Below are positions 1 through 8,330 of a DNA stretch of 64,000 nt, piece by piece. A program made the translations under genes and the position numbers. Position 1 is the first letter of the stretch, and every line of letters starts with the position of its first letter. Source of the stretch: Campylobacter showae (GTDB lineage: Bacteria > Campylobacterota > Campylobacteria > Campylobacterales > Campylobacteraceae); contig NZ_UWOK01000001.1 in the NCBI RefSeq assembly GCF_900573985.1, forward strand, positions 992,001 to 1,056,000. Direction: 5' to 3'. The notes below the pieces were generated by a model. It saw nothing but the letters and a program-made list of their open reading frames with translations. It had not been told where the DNA came from and ran no database searches.

Positions 1-1218
1 CGGCACGATAAATTTAAGCCGAAAATAGTAAAAAATAAAAAAACGCATCAAGAAGAAGATGCGCACTATATCCTTAAAAAGTGCGAAGACGGTAACTATA
101 TATTCGGCAACTATATAGGCCGTTTTACCTTTGAGGGGCAAGAGTACGTCATAAACTCTCGTTTCGGCAAAGAACTAGAAGCCGAGCTTTTAAAAACTAT
201 CGACTCGTCGTTTTTTAGCTCTGGCGGTAGCGTCGCAGGCGCAAGCGGCGACATTCCTATGGACTACGTCCTTTATGCCTCATTTATCAGCCGCTTAAAG
301 CTAGCCAAGCTAAGCGGCTTCCCAAGCGTTTATAAAAAGATTCCTTTTAGAGACTACGCCCTGCACGGAAGCCTTGACGTTAAAAATTTCATCAAAAAAG
401 ATCAGCCCTTTATGGGTAAAATTTCAAGCCGCAAAAGCTCGCGAGTGCCCGACGAAGTGGTCGCAAGGGTGCTTTTAAAAGCTTACGATATCTTGGTTAG
501 AAAAAACCCTAAATTTGCGCTTTACGATAAGGAGATTAGAAATTTTTTGCTAGCTAACGCTAACGGCGAGATGAAAAGCGTAAAAGATATAAACGTAGCC
601 TTAAACTCAAAATCCGTGATGAACGAGCTTTATAAAGACTACAAAATCGCTCTACAAATCGCCAGAGTTATCATTTTACAAGATTCAAGATGCGTGAACG
701 AAAACGCCGTCAAAAATCTAAATTTTGGTTATTTGCTATATGCGCCTAATCTTTTTGAGCTTTATGTCGAGAGGCTCATAAGAAGCGTATTAGACAAATT
801 TGGCGGTAATTTTAGGCTAGAAACGCAGTATAAAATTCCGGACTCAAATTTGAAACCTGATTTTGCGATAACAGACGAACAAGGGAAAATTTTAGCCGTT
901 TTAGATGCTAAATATAGGCATTTTTGTAATAAAAATAGCCCTTGCAACGAAACCGATATATCAAATTTAGTCCAAATCGGTAAATATATCGCGGCCTACA
1001 AAGCAGAAATGGGGATTTTGATATATGCTCAAAGTAGCTTTCCGAATAAAGTAATTTTTCAAGATAAAAAACAAGAAAAAGAACCCGTTTTTTTATTAAG
1101 TATTTTTAACGCTTCAGATGATGAAAATACCTATGAAAAAGAATTTGAGCGGCGTATTATCGATTTTAAATCGAATTTAGTCAATGCTATAAAGAAAAAC
1201 TTCAAGGAGATAAAATGA
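1..1218 (+). CDS. mcrC: McrC-like subunit of a McrBC-type restriction system (5' truncated)
   Basis: The reading frame is open from the first base, so the gene starts outside the window; the ATG at 259 is internal. The C-terminal half carries a PD-(D/E)xK nuclease signature: KPDF, then LDAKYR about 20 residues later. It is preceded by FELYVERLI and, further upstream, by LHGSLDVKNFI and PFMGKI, the layout of the McrBC/LlaJI McrC family. McrC is the nuclease partner of the GTPase McrB, which translocates on modified DNA; an mcrB gene is expected just left of the window. The stop TGA overlaps the ATG of the next gene (ATGA at 1215-1218), which suggests translational coupling to an exported protein. 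The family call is fairly firm. Whether the system recognises methylcytosine cannot be told from this fragment. Confidence 0.8.
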   Translation, partial: RHDKFKPKIVKNKKTHQEEDAHYILKKCEDGNYIFGNYIGRFTFEGQEYVINSRFGKELEAELLKTIDSSFFSSGGSVAGASGDIPMDYVLYASFISRLKLAKLSGFPSVYKKIPFRDYALHGSLDVKNFIKKDQPFMGKISSRKSSRVPDEVVARVLLKAYDILVRKNPKFALYDKEIRNFLLANANGEMKSVKDINVALNSKSVMNELYKDYKIALQIARVIILQDSRCVNENAVKNLNFGYLLYAPNLFELYVERLIRSVLDKFGGNFRLETQYKIPDSNLKPDFAITDEQGKILAVLDAKYRHFCNKNSPCNETDISNLVQIGKYIAAYKAEMGILIYAQSSFPNKVIFQDKKQEKEPVFLLSIFNASDDENTYEKEFERRIIDFKSNLVNAIKKNFKEIK

Positions 1219-3509
1219 AAAAATTTCTAATGGTCGCATTGGCGGTAGGCTTATGTTTTCAATTGGCAAACGCCGTAAAATTTGGAAGTATTTTAAAAGA
1301 TACCGGTACCGGCGGCGCAAAAGCTACAGCCAAAGCAAGCGAACGGCAAAGCGTAGCCGAGAGCCGAAGCGATGAGGGAGCTTCAAGTCCGCAAGCTCAA
1401 GAAACGCAATACGGCAAAATAGACGCTAAATTTTGGTATGGAAGCCAGGTGGTATATTCGTCGGACGACTCCAATGTCAGTGTTATATTAACAGCGCTAA
1501 AACCGACAAAAGCAACGGGCGGAAAAGAGCAGGGGAGCTGGGAGGTAACCATGGGCCCTAATCGTTTTGGATGCAATATGGACGATAGGCTTGAAAAAAT
1601 CGATTTTGACGTATCGGGTGTTTCTTGTAGAGCATACGATGATTATGCAAAAAAAGTCGATATTAAGCTACTTTCCGTAGATGAAGTCAAAATAAAAATT
1701 ACCTCAAAAAGCGGAGATATTAGAGAGGAGACTTTGAAACAAAAGCTTCATGTGCCGATTTTTAAAGGCCTTGTTTGTCAGAAAAGAAAATATAACGATG
1801 AAGGTGAAGCCTATGAGTGTCATGAAGATATGAGCGTTCAATATCCGCTCATAAAGACTGCCGATCTTAAAGAATATGCCGAAAGAATGATAGAGGATTT
1901 CGTTAAAACCGATCATGGATTTTTTTGTAGTAGCCAAGGGAGAACATCTAGTAGAAATGTTTATTATGTCTATAAAGATATGGTATTGATAGGAAATTAT
2001 GATCATTATGATGCTTGTGGTACGGCTCATCCTGCTTTTGAATCGCAAATTTACATAGGCGAAAAGGAGATACCAACCTCAGATATTGTAAAAAATAAAG
2101 TGGGTTTGGCTGCGGCTATTAAAAAGCATATAGCGGATAATTTAGACAAATATGGATATGGTTCCTATGCTAATGAACGCTTGCAAGAAATTAAAACCGT
2201 AAAAGACAAAGCGAATATAAAAATCGTAAATGATTATTTTATAATAGATCAGGGTTCAATCGATACATTCTATCTGTCCAACAGCGCAAGCTCAGACAAA
2301 TATACTTTAACTTACCGAGAGGTAGAACCGTATTTGACAGATAAGATCAAGGCTTACTTTAAAAATACAAGTAAGCAAAATTTAGACCAAAGCTCGCAAC
2401 AAAATATAAAACAAAATTTTAAGTTTGAATCACTTCCTAAAAGCAGATATGAAGACGAGCGCAAGGGGTATATAAGAGACTCCAATACGTTTTGGCTTAA
2501 AGAAGATTTCAAGAATTTTAATGAAACGAGTTTGGGGTATTGCCAAAAAGGCGTTTTGGAGGCCTGCATGAGGCTGGGAGAAAATTTCATGCTGGGCATA
2601 GGATTAGACGTGGATTTCGAATCAGCTCAAAATCTTTTTAACCACGTTGCTAAAAATACGGATTATGAGTATCTAAAAGATAGGGTTGCTCAAAACATCG
2701 GATTTATAATAACGGCAAAGAAGAGCAATGCGGGTAAAGGCAAAGAGCTTGCGATCGCCAAGCAAATGTATATAGGAACACTTACAGCTTGCTTGGAAAA
2801 AGATTACTCGGCTTGCATAATTTTTATGAATTTATCGGAAATGCTTCCTAGTCAGGTCGGTAGCCTTACGCTGGACGGCAAAGAGCGTAGTCCGGTTGAG
2901 CTTTCTCTTGTTGCTGTTAGTATATTTGCGGATAGTAGCGCAGCCAGGGAACAAGCCGATATTTCTCATTTTCTAGAATACAAGAGAGATATATTTAAAG
3001 AATATATCCCAAGTCAAACTCAGGCGCCGCAAGCTTCCTTGCCTCAGCAAACGCCTGCGTCCACAATGCCGCAGTCAAATTTGCAAATTTTAGGCAAAAA
3101 ATACAAATTCACCGACGGTTTTAGCATAGACGCAAACTCGGGCATCGTCGTAGATGCGATTTATGGTTTAGCGTGGCAAGATGCGGCGGAAATTTTTAAA
3201 GGTTCGTATAAAGACGCCGTGAGCTACTGCGAAAATTTAAACTACGGCGGTTACTCGGACTGGAGATTGCCAAGCGCCAGCGAGCTTTTAAGTATAACCG
3301 ACTACGGCAGATATAAACCGGCTATAAACAAGGCGTTTAAACACGTTGGCAAAGAGGGCGGCGATAAATACGGCTCGTATTGGAGCTCGACCGGAGCTAG
3401 CTTTGATGCCGGCGGAGTCTGGGTCGTGCAGTTTGGTAGTGGCTTTGACAACTGGGTCAAGATAAACTCGGCAGATAGCTTCGCACGCTGCGTGAGAAAT
3501 TTAAAATAA
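1215..3509 (+). CDS. Exported multidomain protein with Sel1-like and C-terminal DUF1566 (Lcl_C) domains
   Basis: A 764-residue protein with an N-terminal signal peptide (MKKFLMVALAVGLCF, ending near ANA). Residues about 170-340 contain a CGTAHPAFE segment that resembles DUF3298/RsiV-like extracytoplasmic domains; this is a weak call. Around residues 435-500 is a Cys-pair helical module (YCQKGVLEAC, then LGENFMLG) like a Sel1 repeat, shared with the decayed gene at 3992 and the gene at 5146. After a Pro/Gln-rich linker, residues about 630-764 form a DUF1566 domain: LAWQDA, then YSDWRLPSASELLSI, then YWSS and a final RCVR. DUF1566 has a C-type-lectin/FGE-like fold found in Legionella Lcl, where it binds glycans. 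The start is fixed by AAGGAG at 1204. It is the first gene of a run of paralogues. Function is unknown; an envelope or periplasmic binding role is inferred. Confidence 0.75.
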   Translation: MKKFLMVALAVGLCFQLANAVKFGSILKDTGTGGAKATAKASERQSVAESRSDEGASSPQAQETQYGKIDAKFWYGSQVVYSSDDSNVSVILTALKPTKATGGKEQGSWEVTMGPNRFGCNMDDRLEKIDFDVSGVSCRAYDDYAKKVDIKLLSVDEVKIKITSKSGDIREETLKQKLHVPIFKGLVCQKRKYNDEGEAYECHEDMSVQYPLIKTADLKEYAERMIEDFVKTDHGFFCSSQGRTSSRNVYYVYKDMVLIGNYDHYDACGTAHPAFESQIYIGEKEIPTSDIVKNKVGLAAAIKKHIADNLDKYGYGSYANERLQEIKTVKDKANIKIVNDYFIIDQGSIDTFYLSNSASSDKYTLTYREVEPYLTDKIKAYFKNTSKQNLDQSSQQNIKQNFKFESLPKSRYEDERKGYIRDSNTFWLKEDFKNFNETSLGYCQKGVLEACMRLGENFMLGIGLDVDFESAQNLFNHVAKNTDYEYLKDRVAQNIGFIITAKKSNAGKGKELAIAKQMYIGTLTACLEKDYSACIIFMNLSEMLPSQVGSLTLDGKERSPVELSLVAVSIFADSSAAREQADISHFLEYKRDIFKEYIPSQTQAPQASLPQQTPASTMPQSNLQILGKKYKFTDGFSIDANSGIVVDAIYGLAWQDAAEIFKGSYKDAVSYCENLNYGGYSDWRLPSASELLSITDYGRYKPAINKAFKHVGKEGGDKYGSYWSSTGASFDAGGVWVVQFGSGFDNWVKINSADSFARCVRNLK

Positions 3510-3518
3510 GGAGAAAAT

Positions 3519-3968
3519 ATGAAAAAATTTATCTTTCTAGCAGCATTTTGCGCTCTTTTAAACGCGGCGGAGATAACGCCGCGGTGTCAAAGAGACGACG
3601 CCAACGAGGTTGTCGTATGCGCAGACAAAAAGCTTGGAAATCTAATGTGGCAAGACGGCACAAAGATAGCAGAGGCTACGTTTGAGCAGGCTAAAGACTA
3701 CTGCGAGAATCTAAATTTTGCTGGATACGCCGGCTGGAGACTACCGAATAAGGCTGAAATTTTAAGCATAGCCGATAAAAGCAGATATGAACCGGCTATA
3801 AAAAGAGAGTTTAAATACATAGCCCGAGTCGGCGCGTCTTACTGGAGCGGGGATAAATTTGAAGGCGATAAAAACCGTGCGTGGATAGTCGTTTTCAAAC
3901 GAGGCGGAGATAATTGGAGCGAGCTAGATAAGTCAAATTTCGTGCGCTGCGTGAGAGATCATCAATAA
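3519..3968 (+). CDS. Exported single-domain DUF1566 protein
   Basis: A 149-residue protein consisting of a signal peptide (MKKFIFLAAFCALLNA) followed directly by one DUF1566 domain: LMWQDG, AGWRLPNKAEILSI, SYWSGD and the terminal FVRCVRD. An extra N-terminal cysteine pair (PRCQRDD, VVCADK) recurs in the genes at 6355 and 7342, so these three form a subfamily. It begins 9 bp after the preceding gene, with GGAGAAAAT as ribosome binding site, so it is cotranscribed. Ligand and location beyond the inner membrane are unknown. Confidence 0.75.
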   Translation: MKKFIFLAAFCALLNAAEITPRCQRDDANEVVVCADKKLGNLMWQDGTKIAEATFEQAKDYCENLNFAGYAGWRLPNKAEILSIADKSRYEPAIKREFKYIARVGASYWSGDKFEGDKNRAWIVVFKRGGDNWSELDKSNFVRCVRDHQ

Positions 3969-3991
3969 AATTTAAATTTTAGAAAGAAAAT

Positions 3992-5131
3992 ATGAAAAAG
4001 TTAATTGCGCCTTTTGTACTTTTGGTTGCGCTTGCTAGTTTGGCGGGCGCAAAGGGATTTTTAGACGACGTGGGTTCGGCCTTTAGTAGGGGCGCCGATA
4101 GGCTTTTAGGTGGTATGCCAACTCCACTAAAAGGCAAGGCGTATGATACCGTATTTACGCAATACCGAAACGAGCCTTTCGACGACTGGGATAATCATAA
4201 CTTTAAAAAAATCGGCGAAATGCAACTATTCTACTGCAAAAGAGGCTTGCCCGAGGCTTGCGGCGATTAAGGCGGGGATTTTATGGTCGGACTATATACT
4301 CAAATAAATTTTAGTGATGCTAAAAAATATATAGAATATGCTATAAAAAACACCAAATACGAAGGGCTTAGGGAGTATTATAAACTAACCTTGGACATAG
4401 CGGACGAGCTAGCCAAATATCCGGACGAAGAAGTAGTAAAAGTCATAAATAGTAAATTTAGAGCCTACGCTTCGGATTGTAAAGATAATATCGGAGTAAA
4501 AGACGCATGCGCGATAGCGCTTGTTTATAGCACCATGCTTCCAACCGATATGCTGGGCTTAACAAAAAAAGATTATGATGAAGTGGTATTTCCTGGCCTA
4601 GCGGCTCTGGATTTAAAGCGAAACGGCGAGGCGGAATCTAAGATTTTTAAATTTTTGGCGGTTTTTTTAAAATAAAAGAGCTCAATAAAAAGCTCTCGCA
4701 AAATGAGATTGACGAGGTCAATGCCCTGCTTGGCAGCATAGATAGCAAACATGAGTCTAAAAAGTAAGCGGATATATACCGCGACGATAGCAAAAACATC
4801 GTGATAGATAGCGTATATAAGCTGATGTGGCAAGACGGAGCGGATATATTTGAAGGCGATTAGAGCACAGCGAAACGTTACTGCGAAAATTTAAATTTCA
4901 CGGGATACTCGAATTGAAGGCTACCGAGCAAGGATGAGTTTTTGAGGATACCAAATAAAAACAAGAACAATGTTTTTCAAAAACACAGAAGAACAATATC
5001 TATGGAGCTCTACAAAGCATCCAAAATCTTCATCTTTTTTATTTGTATCAAAGATAAAATATGCACGGGATAGTGACAATTACGGCGGAGCTAACGATCG
5101 AAATTTCGTTCGTTGCGTACGCAACTATTAA
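3992..5131 (+). pseudogene. Decayed DUF1566/Sel1-like exported protein
   Basis: A paralogue of the gene at 5146. It starts with a signal peptide (MKKLIAPFVLLVALASLAGA) and keeps LKGKAYDTVFTQY and the Cys-pair module YCKRGLPEACGD. A TAA at 4268-4270 then sits where the two intact paralogues have leucine (CGD*GGDFMVG against MRLGENFMLG), so a single TTA-to-TAA change explains it. The frame continues to 4675. Beyond that the DUF1566 part is still legible (LMWQDGADIFEG, YCENLNF, FVRCVRNY ending at 5131) but is broken by several stops, including one for the Trp of the usual DWRLP, and by frameshifts. The 5' fragment may still be translated and exported. Confidence 0.8.
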
Positions 5132-5145
5132 TTTTAGGAGCAAAA

Positions 5146-6297
5146 ATGAAAAAAATTCTAGCGTTTATAGCACTTTTTGCAATCTTCGCCGTAGGTGCAA
5201 CTGCCGATCAGATGAGTGAAGTTGAGGCCGAAGAGTTTTACAAGTCAGAATTTAAAAAAGCCGGACTTCCGCCTGCATTAAAAGGAGAGGCTTATAAAAG
5301 AGTTTTTAACGAGTATATGGATGAAGATCCTGATGGGCTTTTGAGAAATGGCAAGTATAAAGAACTAGCTAAATTTAGGACCAAATACTGTTATAGAGGC
5401 TTTTACGAAGCGTGCCAAAAGCTGGGAGAGCAATATATGCTTGGCTTGGGAGTAGAGACGGATTTTAAACGGTCGGTTCTGCTTATGAATTATAGTTTGA
5501 TAAATTCTGAGTATAAATACCTCAAAATACGCAGCAAAAAAATGTTGGATCTACTAAAGTCAATAAGCGAAGAAAAAGTAAGCGCCGACAAGCATACAAA
5601 AGCAATTATCCATGCTTTTGCAGAAGCTACAATGCAATGCTATCAAGAAAAAACAAAAGAAAGAAACTGTCTATTTTCCTTAATGTTATCTGAGGCTATT
5701 CCTACTAGCCTAATAGACAAAGAAATTCCAACATTGAATGGTCAAAAGGCTCTTGGTATAAAATTAGCTGTCGTTGAAATGATGAAGGAAGATATTGAAA
5801 AACATAAATCCTCTTCCCGGTTTGTCCCCATGATCATATACTATAATGAAATGTTTTCTTATGCATCTAACTCTAGGACACAAACTCCAAATTTAACTCA
5901 GTCCGAAACGATGCCTTCAAGTTATGAAGTGACGTATCGTGACGATAGTGAAAGAACCGTAGTGGATACTACTTATAGATTGATGTGGCAAGACGATGAT
6001 AAAATATTTGAGGGCACATGGGACGAAGCTAAGCATTACTGTGAAAACTTAAATTTTGCATGGTATGACGACTGGAGCCTGCCTACAAGATCTGAGCTTT
6101 TGAGCATCATTGACGATAGCAAGGATCATCCAGCTATAAACGGCACCTTTAAAAACGTTAAGCAGGATCGATACTGGAGCTCTATGAAAAGCGCGGATAG
6201 CTCACCTAATGCTTGGGTCGTAAATTTTAAATTCGGATACGAAGGTTGGAGTAGCGCGTCCGGTAAAAGTTTTGTACGATGCGTTAGACGGTATTGA
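5146..6297 (+). CDS. Exported protein with Sel1-like module and C-terminal DUF1566 domain
   Basis: 383 residues. I start at ATG 5146, with AGGAG at 5136, rather than at the in-frame codon 33 bases upstream, because this puts the signal peptide MKKILAFIALFAIFAVGATA at the N-terminus. Residues about 45-120 hold ALKGEAYKRVFNEY and the Cys-pair module YCYRGFYEACQKLGEQYMLG; the middle is helical with further cysteines. The last 120 residues are a DUF1566 domain (LMWQDDD, DDWSLPTRSELLSI, RYWSS, FVRCVRR). It is the intact counterpart of the pseudogene immediately upstream and lies in the same operon. Function is not known. Confidence 0.75.
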   Translation: MKKILAFIALFAIFAVGATADQMSEVEAEEFYKSEFKKAGLPPALKGEAYKRVFNEYMDEDPDGLLRNGKYKELAKFRTKYCYRGFYEACQKLGEQYMLGLGVETDFKRSVLLMNYSLINSEYKYLKIRSKKMLDLLKSISEEKVSADKHTKAIIHAFAEATMQCYQEKTKERNCLFSLMLSEAIPTSLIDKEIPTLNGQKALGIKLAVVEMMKEDIEKHKSSSRFVPMIIYYNEMFSYASNSRTQTPNLTQSETMPSSYEVTYRDDSERTVVDTTYRLMWQDDDKIFEGTWDEAKHYCENLNFAWYDDWSLPTRSELLSIIDDSKDHPAINGTFKNVKQDRYWSSMKSADSSPNAWVVNFKFGYEGWSSASGKSFVRCVRRY

Positions 6298-6354
6298 TTT
6301 TGAAGTTTCCGTAGAAACAGCTGTATAAATAAGATTAAAATAAAGGAAAAATTC

Positions 6355-7311
6355 GTGAATAAATTTTTTATAACCTTAACGCTATTTTGTGTAACCTTAA
6401 ATGCCGAAGCCTTAAAGGCGTTTTGCGATAAAAATGACGCTGAAAATATCGTAATATGCGAGGAAGCAAAACTAGGTAAGCTTGAATGGCAGGATGGAGC
6501 GGAAATTTTTCAAGGCACTTGGGATGAGGCGGGCCGCTATTGCGAGGATCTAAATTTGGCCGGTCGTTCAGATTGGAGATTGCCTACTAGATCGGAGCTT
6601 TTAAGTATCACTGCCGATAGCGAAAACAAGTTAACTATAAACGAAGCTTTTAAGAACGCCAAATCGGCATATTACTGGAGTTCCGTAAAAAATTCCGCCG
6701 ATTCGTCCAATGCATGGGCCGTAAGTTTTAAAGGTAGCGAAGGGGTATGGGGTATTAAATTAACCAATCGTTATTACATTCGTTGCGTTAGGGTTGTTAA
6801 ATCCCCTCAAGCAGGTCAAAATATGCGACCTAAAAGCAATGAACCTAAAGTATTGGATGATATTTTGAAGGTAATTTCAAATTTGGCTGAACCCAAAATA
6901 GTGTCATCCGATTATATTTTGTTGGAACATAACAACTTTATGCGTCGAAACGATGTTAAAGAGGTTGTGATAGACACGGCGTATAGACTAATGTGGCAAG
7001 ACGGCGCCGAAATATTTAAAGGGACGTTAGATGAAGCAAAACAATACTGCAAGGATTTAAAATTTGCAGGCTTTAGCGACTGGAAACTACCTAGCAGGAA
7101 AGAGCTGATAAGTATAACTGATGGTCGCTATTATTCTAGCGGATCCATAAATCCTGTTTTTAAAAACTTCGAAACCGGTTTGTACTGGAGCAATACGAAG
7201 CACGCAGAATATCCGTCCATCATGCTGCTTATCAGTTTTGATTTATTCGGCGGCGTCGGCTGGGCCGGAGAGAATGCTGATTGCTTTGCAAGATGCGTGA
7301 GAGAGTATTGA
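6355..7311 (+). CDS. Exported protein with two tandem DUF1566 domains
   Basis: 318 residues starting at GTG 6355 behind AAAGGAAAA. A signal peptide (MNKFFITLTLFCVTLNAEA) is followed by two complete DUF1566 domains. The first, about residues 20-150, has LEWQDGAEIFQGTWDEA, SDWRLPTRSELLSI, YYWSS and YIRCVR. The second, about 205-318, has LMWQDGAEIFKGTLDEA, SDWKLPSRKELISI, LYWSN and FARCVREY. A 55-residue linker joins them. The first half matches the single-domain gene at 7342, so this gene looks like a fusion or duplication of two neighbouring array members. It lies 57 bp after the previous gene, in the same direction. Confidence 0.75.
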   Translation: MNKFFITLTLFCVTLNAEALKAFCDKNDAENIVICEEAKLGKLEWQDGAEIFQGTWDEAGRYCEDLNLAGRSDWRLPTRSELLSITADSENKLTINEAFKNAKSAYYWSSVKNSADSSNAWAVSFKGSEGVWGIKLTNRYYIRCVRVVKSPQAGQNMRPKSNEPKVLDDILKVISNLAEPKIVSSDYILLEHNNFMRRNDVKEVVIDTAYRLMWQDGAEIFKGTLDEAKQYCKDLKFAGFSDWKLPSRKELISITDGRYYSSGSINPVFKNFETGLYWSNTKHAEYPSIMLLISFDLFGGVGWAGENADCFARCVREY

Positions 7312-7341
7312 TATTAGAAAATTAAAAATAAAGGATAATCT

Positions 7342-7785
7342 ATGAATAAATATTTAATAGCTATAGCGCTACTTTTTGTATCAGCGAACTCCGAAGCCTT
7401 AAAAGCTGTTTGTCATAGGGACGACGATAAAAGAGTCGTAATATGCGAGGAAGACAAGCTTGGGAGATTAATGTGGCAGGACAACACTACTTATAAATAC
7501 GAATGGAATGACTCTAGACGCTATTGCGAAAAGCTAGGTCTAGCCGGATATTCGGACTGGAGGCTGCCTACTAGATTCGAACTTTTGAGCATTACCGACG
7601 ATGGTAGGTATAATCCAGCGATAAACGAAGCCTTTAAAAATATCGAATCTGGGAAATATTGGACAAGTGAAAAAAGTGTAATCAGTAGGAATTGTATATG
7701 GAATGTGAATTTTATAGACGGTAGCTACGGCGACTTCGAAAGATCTTCAGATCGCCACTTCATCCGCTGCGTCCGAAACTACTAA
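7342..7785 (+). CDS. Exported single-domain DUF1566 protein
   Basis: 147 residues: signal peptide MNKYLIAIALLFVSANSEA, then VCHRDD and VICEEDKLG, then one DUF1566 domain (LMWQDN, YSDWRLPTRFELLSI, KYWTSEK, FIRCVRNY). The N-terminal third is nearly the same as that of the gene at 6355. It is the last gene of the paralogue run, starting 30 bp after its neighbour behind AAAGGA. The next gene downstream has its own promoter, so the DUF1566 operon probably ends here. Confidence 0.75.
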   Translation: MNKYLIAIALLFVSANSEALKAVCHRDDDKRVVICEEDKLGRLMWQDNTTYKYEWNDSRRYCEKLGLAGYSDWRLPTRFELLSITDDGRYNPAINEAFKNIESGKYWTSEKSVISRNCIWNVNFIDGSYGDFERSSDRHFIRCVRNY

Positions 7786-7851
7786 AATTTAAAATTTCGG
7801 CCTTGAGGCGGTGAATGTTTGCCGCTTTCAGGACATTATAAAGCCTAAATT

Positions 7852-7860
7852 TGGTATAAT
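7852..7860 (+). promoter_or_regulatory. Extended minus-10 promoter for the gene at 7880
   Basis: TGGTATAAT, an extended -10 box of the Campylobacter sigma-70 type, lies 19 bp before the ATG, with AAAGGA in between. It separates this gene from the DUF1566 operon. Confidence 0.6.
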
Positions 7861-7879
7861 TCAGCCCAAAGGAACAAAA

Positions 7880-8314
7880 ATGAACAATCTAAAAAGAACA
7901 ACGTCTCTAAGCGTTAAATTTGATAAAAAACGCTTTTATAAACAGCACATCGCCGTTGCTATGGAAAACAATCTTTTCGAGCGCGCTTTTGAGCTAAATT
8001 TGGGACTTTTGGAGCTTAAAATTTCAAAGAAGGAAAAAGAAGAGGCGATTTGCGAGCTAAAAGACATAGTTCGCAAAGTCCCGCAGGATCAGCTTGCCAG
8101 ATGTCTTTACAGGCTCGCCGTTTGCCTTGCGAGGCAAGATAAGCTCGACGAAGCTCAAAAGTTGCTCAAGGAAGCGCTTGAGGCTTTAGACTGCGACGAC
8201 GAACATCTAAGGGAAAAAATCGAAAATGAGCTTTACGAGATAGAACTTAAAAAACATCCTTTTCGAGGAATTTTTAATAAGAGTAATGAAGACGACTTAT
8301 CGCTTGAATTTTAG
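7880..8314 (+). CDS. Small helical-repeat (TPR-like) protein of unknown function
   Basis: 144 residues from ATG 7880. An upstream in-frame GTG at 7811 precedes the promoter and has no ribosome binding site. The protein has no signal peptide or membrane segment. Residues about 25-125 form amphipathic helix pairs (HIAVAMENNLFERAFELNLGL; ARCLYRLAVCLARQDKLDEA) of the tetratricopeptide type, followed by an acidic tail. It starts a run of same-strand genes (7880, 8331, 9503, 10115), 16 bp before the next one. A cytoplasmic protein-protein adaptor role is inferred only from the repeats. Confidence 0.6.
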   Translation: MNNLKRTTSLSVKFDKKRFYKQHIAVAMENNLFERAFELNLGLLELKISKKEKEEAICELKDIVRKVPQDQLARCLYRLAVCLARQDKLDEAQKLLKEALEALDCDDEHLREKIENELYEIELKKHPFRGIFNKSNEDDLSLEF

Positions 8315-8330
8315 ATTTAAGGAATAAAAT

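Noticed and set aside
1215..7785. Diversity-generating retroelement
   Set aside because: Lectin-like domains are repeated, but no reverse transcriptase, template repeat or A-rich mutational pattern is visible.
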